Below are positions 14,256 through 20,400 of a DNA stretch of 27,513 nucleotides, one piece after another. The DNA comes from BB31 sp964582525 (lineage in GTDB: Bacteria > Pseudomonadota > Gammaproteobacteria > Beggiatoales > Beggiatoaceae). Positions within the stretch are counted from its first letter, which is position 1. Every line of letters starts with the position of its first letter. A program made the translations under genes and the position numbers. Under the pieces are notes generated by a model. That model made no database searches. It was not told the DNA's origin and saw only the letters and a list, made by a program, of their open reading frames with translations. The stretch spans positions 1-27,513 of the forward strand of contig CAZOSP010000046.1 of assembly GCA_964582525.1 (NCBI GenBank). The letters are read 5' to 3'.

Positions 14256-15899
14256 TTACATCATGCCCATGCCACCCATACCGCCCATATCACCCATGCC
14301 GCCACCAGCAGGAGCATCGTCTTTAGGGACTTCGGCGACCATCGCTTCTGTGGTAATCATCAAACCTGCCACAGAGGCTGCGTTTTGCAGGGCTGAACGA
14401 GTCACTTTGGTGGGGTCAAGAATACCCATGTCGATCATGTCGCCGAAGGCTTCGTTGCTGGCATTGTAGCCATAATTGCCTTCGCCTTCTTTGACTTTGT
14501 TCATCACTACCGAAGGCTCGCCACCAGCGTTAGCAACGATTTGACGCAAAGGTTCTTCCATCGCACGACGGGCTAAACTGATGCCCATGTCTTGATCGTG
14601 GTTGGTACCTTTGAGGTCTATCAACGCGCTTAAAGCACGGATCAGCGCAACACCACCGCCCGGCACAACACCTTCTTCAACGGCTGCACGAGTGGCGTGT
14701 AAGGCATCTTCTACGCGGGCTTTTTTCTCTTTCATTTCCATTTCGGTGGCTGCACCGACTTTGATCACAGCAACACCGCCAGCTAATTTAGCCACCCGTT
14801 CTTGCAGTTTTTCTTTATCATAGTCAGAGGTTGCGGCTTCGATTTGTTGGCGAATTTGCGCTACGCGGTCTTCAATTTCTTGGCTGCGACCCGCACCGTC
14901 AACAAGGGTGGTGGTATCTTTGTCAACAGTGATTTTTTTCGCCGTACCTAAGTCGTCTAAAGTCGCTTTTTCTAAAGTTAAGCCGACTTCTTCAGAGATG
15001 ACTGTGCCACCGGTCAAAACGGCAATGTCTTGTAACATGGCTTTGCGACGATCACCGAAGCCGGGTGCCTTAACGGCGCAGACTTTAACAATGCCGCGAA
15101 TCGTGTTGACGACTAAGGTGGCTAAGGCTTCGCCTTCTACGTCCTCAGAGATAATCAACAACGATTTGCCTTGTTTTGCAGCCCCTTCCAACACCGGCAA
15201 CAATTCGCGGATATTGGAGATTTTTTTGTCGTGTAACAGAATTAAAGGATTTTCTAATTCTGCGGTCATGGTTTGCTGATTATTGACAAAATAAGGCGAC
15301 AAGTAGCCACGATCAAACTGCATACCTTCAACGACGTCGAGTTCATTGTCTAAAGAAGTGCCTTCTTCAACGGTGATAACGCCTTCTTTGCCGACTTTGC
15401 CCATAGCATCCGCAATAATGCGACCGATAGCTTCGTCAGAGTTGGCAGAGATGGTGCCGACTTGCGCAATGGCTTTGTCATCGGTGCAAGGTTTAGACAT
15501 GCTTTTCAATTCGCCAACCGCAGCGATAACAGCTTTGTCAATACCACGTTTCAGGTCCATTGGGTTCATGCCCGCAGCAACGGCTTTGATGCCTTCCGCT
15601 AAAATAGCTTGCGCTAATACGGTTGCGGTGGTGGTGCCGTCGCCCGCAATGTCAGAAGTTTGTGAAGCCACTTCTTTGACCATTTGCGCGCCCATGTTTT
15701 GGAATTTGTCTTCCAACTCGATTTCTTTCGCCACCGAGACACCATCTTTGGTGATGGTAGGTGCGCCGAAAGATTTATCTAATACGACATTGCGTCCTTT
15801 AGGACCCAAAGTCACTTTGACGGCATTAGCTAAAACATTAACACCGGCGATCATACGTTGACGTGCGTCATCACCAAAACGAACTTCTTTTGCACTCAT
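14256..15899 (-). CDS. groEL: Chaperonin GroEL (60 kDa, HSP60)
   Basis: GroEL forms the 14-mer double ring that folds proteins with GroES and ATP in the cytoplasm. The protein is 547 residues from ATG 15899; an adjacent ATG at 15902 would add one Met. I prefer 15899 because homologues begin M-(A/S)-AKEVRFGDDARQRM. The ATP site VTLGPKGRNVVLDKSFGAPT and the catalytic GDGTTTATVLAQAI are intact, and the C-terminus has the flexible GGM-repeat tail (GGMGDMGGMGGMGMM). AGAGG (15913-15909) is the ribosome site. groES lies 70 bp upstream on the same strand, and both share the CIRCE-controlled promoter. Confidence 0.98.
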   Translation of the reverse strand: MSAKEVRFGDDARQRMIAGVNVLANAVKVTLGPKGRNVVLDKSFGAPTITKDGVSVAKEIELEDKFQNMGAQMVKEVASQTSDIAGDGTTTATVLAQAILAEGIKAVAAGMNPMDLKRGIDKAVIAAVGELKSMSKPCTDDKAIAQVGTISANSDEAIGRIIADAMGKVGKEGVITVEEGTSLDNELDVVEGMQFDRGYLSPYFVNNQQTMTAELENPLILLHDKKISNIRELLPVLEGAAKQGKSLLIISEDVEGEALATLVVNTIRGIVKVCAVKAPGFGDRRKAMLQDIAVLTGGTVISEEVGLTLEKATLDDLGTAKKITVDKDTTTLVDGAGRSQEIEDRVAQIRQQIEAATSDYDKEKLQERVAKLAGGVAVIKVGAATEMEMKEKKARVEDALHATRAAVEEGVVPGGGVALIRALSALIDLKGTNHDQDMGISLARRAMEEPLRQIVANAGGEPSVVMNKVKEGEGNYGYNASNEAFGDMIDMGILDPTKVTRSALQNAASVAGLMITTEAMVAEVPKDDAPAGGGMGDMGGMGGMGMM

Positions 15900-15969
15900 C
15901 ATTAAATACCTCTGGATTAAATCGGGTTAGAAATAAACGGATTAAGCAGTAAAATAGAGCTACAGGTGT

Positions 15970-16260
15970 TTAGCCTTCAATGACTGCCATGATGTCATCT
16001 TCACGCATCACCAGCAGTTCTTCGCCATCCACTTTCACTTCAGTGCCGGAATATTTACCAAACAATACTTTTTCGCCAACTTTAAGGTCTAAGCTGCGAA
16101 CCTCACCATTGTCTAAAATCTTGCCGTTGCCCACTGCGACAATTTCGCCACGAATGGGTTTTTCGGTTGCATTATCAGGGATAACGATGCCGCCCGCAGT
16201 CGTGCGCTCTTCTTCCATACGACGCACAATGACACGATCATGCAATGGACGAATGTTCAT
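15970..16260 (-). CDS. groES: Co-chaperonin GroES (10 kDa)
   Basis: The 96-residue protein starts MNIRPLHDRVIVRRMEEERT and has the mobile loop TTAGGIVIPDNATEKP that docks to GroEL. The C-terminal DGEELLVMREDDIMAVIE closes the beta-barrel, and GEIVAVGNGK is typical. It caps the GroEL ring as a heptamer. An AAGGAG ribosome site lies just before the ATG. It is first in the groES-groEL operon, behind a sigma70 promoter and a perfect CIRCE element 55 bp upstream of the start codon. Confidence 0.98.
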   Translation of the reverse strand: MNIRPLHDRVIVRRMEEERTTAGGIVIPDNATEKPIRGEIVAVGNGKILDNGEVRSLDLKVGEKVLFGKYSGTEVKVDGEELLVMREDDIMAVIEG

Positions 16261-16314
16261 AGTGTTTTATCTCCTTAAAAAAGTGGATATTAATAAATGC
16301 CAAAGGATAAATTA

Positions 16315-16341
16315 TTAGCACTCGCAGTCTGTGAGTGCTAA
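16315..16341. promoter_or_regulatory. CIRCE operator (HrcA binding site) of groESL
   Basis: TTAGCACTC, nine bases, GAGTGCTAA: both arms match the CIRCE consensus exactly. HrcA binds this inverted repeat and represses chaperonin genes until heat or unfolded protein inactivates it. It sits just downstream of the predicted -10 of groES, where bound repressor would block initiation or elongation. In enteric bacteria groE is sigma32-driven, so this indicates HrcA control. Confidence 0.95.
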
Positions 16342-16357
16342 CAAGTCTGTGGGCAGA

Positions 16358-16385
16358 ATGATAAGGACGTATTTTTTCATGTCAA
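16358..16385 (-). promoter_or_regulatory. Sigma70 promoter of groES-groEL
   Basis: On the minus strand TTGACA (16385-16380) is followed after 16 bp by TATCAT (16363-16358). A start near 16350 would place the CIRCE element at the beginning of the transcript, the standard HrcA arrangement. The same DNA lies opposite the possible upstream region of the divergent gspH. Confidence 0.75.
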
Positions 16386-16426
16386 GAGATCAGCAAATAA
16401 TTTTTTTAGCTGCCAAGTTCGCCTGT

Positions 16427-16489
16427 TTGACGGATTTGACAGATTTGACGGATTTGACAGATTCGACGGATTTGACAGATTCGACGAAA
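16427..16489 (+). repeat. Seven-unit 9-bp tandem repeat (TTGACRGAT) before gspH
   Basis: Units alternate TTGACGGAT and TTGACAGAT, with two units starting TC and the last ending in GAAA. The array ends exactly at the ATG at 16490. If translated in the gspH frame it encodes LTD/STD triplets. Three copies contain TTGACA, identical to a -35 hexamer, spaced 18 bp apart. It could be a slippage-prone upstream region or an accidental expansion. Confidence 0.85.
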
Positions 16490-17077
16490 ATGGCTGACGG
16501 CGTGCTGGGAGCGGCTGGCGACGACCTCAGCCACGCCGCCTACGGCGGCACCGCTAATCCGAAGACTAGCCCCTCTCCTCAACATCAGGGTTTCACCCTG
16601 CTAGAAGTGCTGGTAGTCATGCTGCTTATCGGCATCATCCTGAGTTTTGCCACTTTGTCGGTGAACGTAGGCAATCCCGACAGCCTTGTCCGTAAAGAAG
16701 CGCGGCGTTTACAAAGCCTAGTCACCGTGGCGCGAGAAGAGGCGTTGCTCAATAACCGACTGCTGGGCGTAGCCATCACAGACAGGGGTTATGGTTTTTA
16801 TGCGCTAGATGAAAAGGCGTGGAATCGACTAGAAGATGAACATTTGCGCGGGCGCGATTTACCCGATAACCTGGAGCTGGCGTTGGACATAGAAGCAGCC
16901 CCCGTCGCACTAAAAAGCGAACCGCCCAAACAGCCGCAAATTTTGCTTTTGCCGGACGGCGAAGTTACTGCTTTTAACTGTATATTTAGGCACTTACAGC
17001 ATGATAGTGCTTATCAACTTAGTTTTACTTTATTAGGAGAAAGTCCCGCCATTCGGAGCCTAACATCGTTAAAATAA
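16490..17077 (+). CDS. gspH: GspH/FimT-type pseudopilin
   Basis: The diagnostic part is QHQG-FTLLEVLVVMLLIGII: a prepilin peptidase site (cut after Gly, Phe as +1, Glu at +5) followed by a hydrophobic helix. The mature domain is beta-rich and carries RKEARRLQSLVTVAREEALL and LLPDGEVTAFNC, typical of minor pseudopilin GspH, which sits near the tip of the type II secretion pseudopilus. The start is uncertain. ATG 16490 gives 195 residues with a 34-residue leader; an in-frame ATG 16379 or GTG 16331 would include the tandem repeat. None has a good ribosome site. The leader also contains a GCCGCCTACGGCGGC palindrome, so the region looks altered by repeats. It is far from gspM-gspE and has no other gsp gene beside it. 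Confidence 0.75.
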   Translation: MADGVLGAAGDDLSHAAYGGTANPKTSPSPQHQGFTLLEVLVVMLLIGIILSFATLSVNVGNPDSLVRKEARRLQSLVTVAREEALLNNRLLGVAITDRGYGFYALDEKAWNRLEDEHLRGRDLPDNLELALDIEAAPVALKSEPPKQPQILLLPDGEVTAFNCIFRHLQHDSAYQLSFTLLGESPAIRSLTSLK

Positions 17078-17154
17078 CCGCCCCCGCCACTTGCGTTTTA
17101 ACCCATCTTTAACACCCTATTTTAAACCGTTTTTCAAGCTCACTAGCTCAGCAA

Positions 17155-17445
17155 ATGACAAACACCAACACCCCCCACGACTCTGGTTACAAACACCTAT
17201 TCTCCCATCCTGAAATGGTCAAAGACCTGCTGCAAGGTTTTGTGCCGCAAGATTGGGTGAAAGAACTGGATTTTTCAACACTGGAAAAAATGCCCGATCA
17301 CTACGTCAGCGACGATTTGCGCCACCGCGAAGATGATATTATGTGGCAATACTGCGGCAGCCGCACCCCGCAGGATTTGCTGCATATTGTGGGTTACTTG
17401 CTCAAAGAGAAGTATAACCCAAGCCCTGAAAGGGCAAATAAATAA
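17155..17445 (+). pseudogene. Truncated Rpn-family recombination-promoting nuclease (N-terminal part)
   Basis: The first 64 residues match the start of Rpn/PD-(D/E)XK family proteins: HDSGYKHLFSHPEMVKDLLQ, GFVPQDWVKELDFSTLEKMP, and DHYVSDDLRHREDDIMW, the last carrying the acidic residues that open the nuclease fold. After DDIMW the expected strand and YVLLEFQS-type motif are missing; the frame continues instead with QYCGSRTPQDLLHIVGYLLK and stops at residue 96. Intact members are about 250-330 residues. No ribosome site precedes the ATG. This is probably an internally deleted, inactive copy. The C-terminal DUF4351 piece at 1-254 belongs to the same broad family but not to this copy. Confidence 0.7.
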
Positions 17446-17490
17446 GTATTTTTGCTAACACTGCTGAAGCCTTCGCTCAAGGAGCATCCT

Positions 17491-20400
17491 ATGTCCGCCA
17501 TCGTCAGCGTTGCGATATTATCCGCCTTGCTCTACTGCATCACCTACCTAGTGGTGTTTTTACAGTTGCCGAAAGCTTGGCAGCGCGCTAACTGGTTGCT
17601 TGTCGCGCTGTGGCTTATCGGCGCAATCGTGGATGCTGGTGGCGATTATTTTATCTTTACGCTGGGGCTGACGCTGCTGTTGATGCCGATGTCGTTGTTA
17701 GTGGTGGTGGGGCGCGGCATTCCCATACGGCGGGAAGAAACGAGAAAACCGCTCGCCGAAGTCGCCGATCAAAGCGAGGATGAATTAAATTTTGAGTTAG
17801 ACATACCGAAGGAAAGTGCGCAATCTGTCCCGCAATCGACTCCGCAATCGACTCCGCAATCGACTCCGCAATCGACTCCGCAACCTGTCCCGCAATCTGT
17901 CCAACAACCAAAACCTGACAGGTTGCAAAAACCTGTCAGATTTTTAAACGCTATCTCCTCTTTTAAGCACTTCATTCAGCGCAGTGTGTGGAATTTCCTC
18001 TGGCAAAACATCGGCTGGTTTATCGGCGGCTTTTGCTTCGTCTCTGGATCGGTGTTTCTGGTTGCCTACAGCAGCGGCTACAGCAAGGCGTTAGCGGTAC
18101 TCGGCACGCTGACACTGTACGCCGCGCTGCTGTTTTGGGGCGGCTATAAAATCCGCCGCACAAGCCAAGATGCGCCAGCAAAGCAGGGCAACCTGATCAT
18201 CAGCCAAGTCCTGTTGATTCTTGGCATGTTGTTAATTCCGTTGATTTTTGCCACTGCCACGCGGTTGATGCTGCACGAGCAAAGCCTGTGGCTTTTCAGC
18301 TTGCTACTGGCGTTACTCAGTCTCGGCGGCGCGTTGTTTGTCTCGCGCTTGGCTTCCGGCATGATGGATCGCGCCCTGCTACAAGGGCATCCGACGGGGT
18401 TCATCGCGCTGGCGGCGATGCAGTTTTTCGCCCCGCTGTTGGTGTTGTTTCATCACTGGATCACGCTGGCGTTGCTGCATATCAGTTTGTTGCTACTGCT
18501 CGGCTGGGTCCTACACGCATTTAGCCAACGCTGGCTACACCAGCTTTTCATTGAGCAGCGCAAACTCAGTTATTACGCCGCAGGCACTTTGATTTATGCC
18601 GCGCTGGTGTCCTTTGTTCACCTCACTTGGCAGCATGACATCACCCTGCCCGTCGGTTACAACAGCGTGTTTCTGATGGCGTTATGCCTGCTGCTGTTTG
18701 ATCTGGATCGCCACCTTAAGCAATGGGTAGAAAAAAAGGCTTGGCTGGATCGCTTCAGTTTTGTCATTTATGCCCTAGCCAGTGTCGCGGTGTTGATGGC
18801 GTGGTTGCCGTCGCCTAATCTCGACGCGCCCGTGCTGCCGCTGGCGATCACGCTGGCACTCGGCGCGTTGCTATTTGGCTTGATGCTGTGGCATTACTTA
18901 ACGCTGCCGCCGCTGTATTTGCTCATTGCTGCGGGAGCCGGTGAATACGCGCTGCTGCTACTGCGTCCGTTGCCCGCCGAAGCGCATTTTTTGCTGAGTC
19001 TGCCGGGGCTTGTTGGCTTACTGCTGTTGCGCCGCGTGTTGTTAAAACGCAACGCCAGCCGCGTGGCGCGGATGGTGACAACTATTTTGCTGGGCTTAAT
19101 TCCAGCGCTAGTGGTTTGGAGCTTGTGGCAGGCGCGACCGGGTTGGACGGCAATGTTGACTCCCTTGAGCGCGGCATTGTTGATGCTGCCGATACTCGGC
19201 ATCCGAGTCGCGCAACTGCTGGACAACAAACCCGCTGGCAAACGCTGTTATCTGTTCAGTGGCTTTGTCGGGCTGACACTTGCCTACGCACCGCTGATGC
19301 TTGACACCTGGGCGTTACAATTTGCCCTAGCTTTGCTCGGCTTAAGTCTGTTGTGGGGATTGGCAGCGCGCTGGGTGTTGCGGCAAAAAACGGCGCGTTG
19401 TCACGCCAATGTCTTGCTTGACTCAGTGTTACTCAGCAGCGGCGTGGCTTTGCTGCTCGCGCTTTACCTACCCATGCCGCAACTTATCAGCGTGCTGGCG
19501 TTGGCAGGCGGCATTTATCTATGGCAGGGCTTGAGCTTCAACAGCCGCGTGCTGATTTACGCCAGTTTAAGCGGTTTTGGCGCGAGCGCGCTGTTATGGA
19601 TTGAACATTATCAAATTCCCACCAGTGGCAGCTTCACGCTGGGTTTAGGCATTGGATTTTTCTGCGCGGCTTGGTGGCTCAAACGCATCCCCGGCGTGTC
19701 ACTCGCTAGCAATACAGCTTGGACATTAGCGCCGCTGCGCCTGTGGACCCTTCGCAGCGATGCGTATCGCCACCGCGCCGACATGCTGTGGCAACCGCTG
19801 GAAGTCGCCAGCCTGCTGCTGTGGCTGTTGGGGCTACTCAAACTCGCGCAGCATTTCATTGCAGTGCCGCCCAATACGCCCGTGTATTTCCTGTTTGGTT
19901 TGGATTTTCCCGCGCAACTGGGCTTGCCTTTCTTGTTCGGCGCGATCTTAAGTCTGCTCATCGCCGCACGTTATCGCCAACCGCTGCTGTTAAGCCTGGC
20001 GCAACTGTTGTTGACTTGGAGTCTCTTGCTGTTCGCTGTGCCGTTTCTAGAGCAACTCAATTTATTATTGATAATCATCAGCTTAATTATTTGGTGGGCA
20101 GTCTTGTCGGTGGCGAACAGCGAGCAGCTTTTGGGCGATGACAGACAAGCCGGACGGCTACACGGCGAAAAAATCTTACATCACACCAGCTTTGTGCTGA
20201 TTGCCTTGGGGTTATTGTCGCCCTTGAGTAACGGCGGTGTGGAATTGCTCGGCAGCTTGCTGTTCGCTATGCTGTTTTGGGCGGCGGCAGCGCAACGCTA
20301 TCAATACACGCTTCATGCGTATTTAGTCGTGGCGGGCGTGAGTGTGTGGTTGCTGTCCTTGTATAGCTGGTCTGCGGATGCGTGTTTGTGGTTGCTCCAA

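Noticed and set aside
14236..15861. Several long plus-strand frames opposite groEL
   Set aside because: They are antisense to a highly conserved gene, lack ribosome sites and reflect the codon bias of groEL.
16331..16489. Extended gspH start at GTG 16331 or ATG 16379
   Set aside because: It would start inside the CIRCE element or the groES promoter and translate the tandem repeat. No ribosome site is present, although the true start remains uncertain.
17452..17490. Longer giant membrane protein from TTG 17452
   Set aside because: ATG 17491 has an AAGGAG at the right distance, while the TTG has none.
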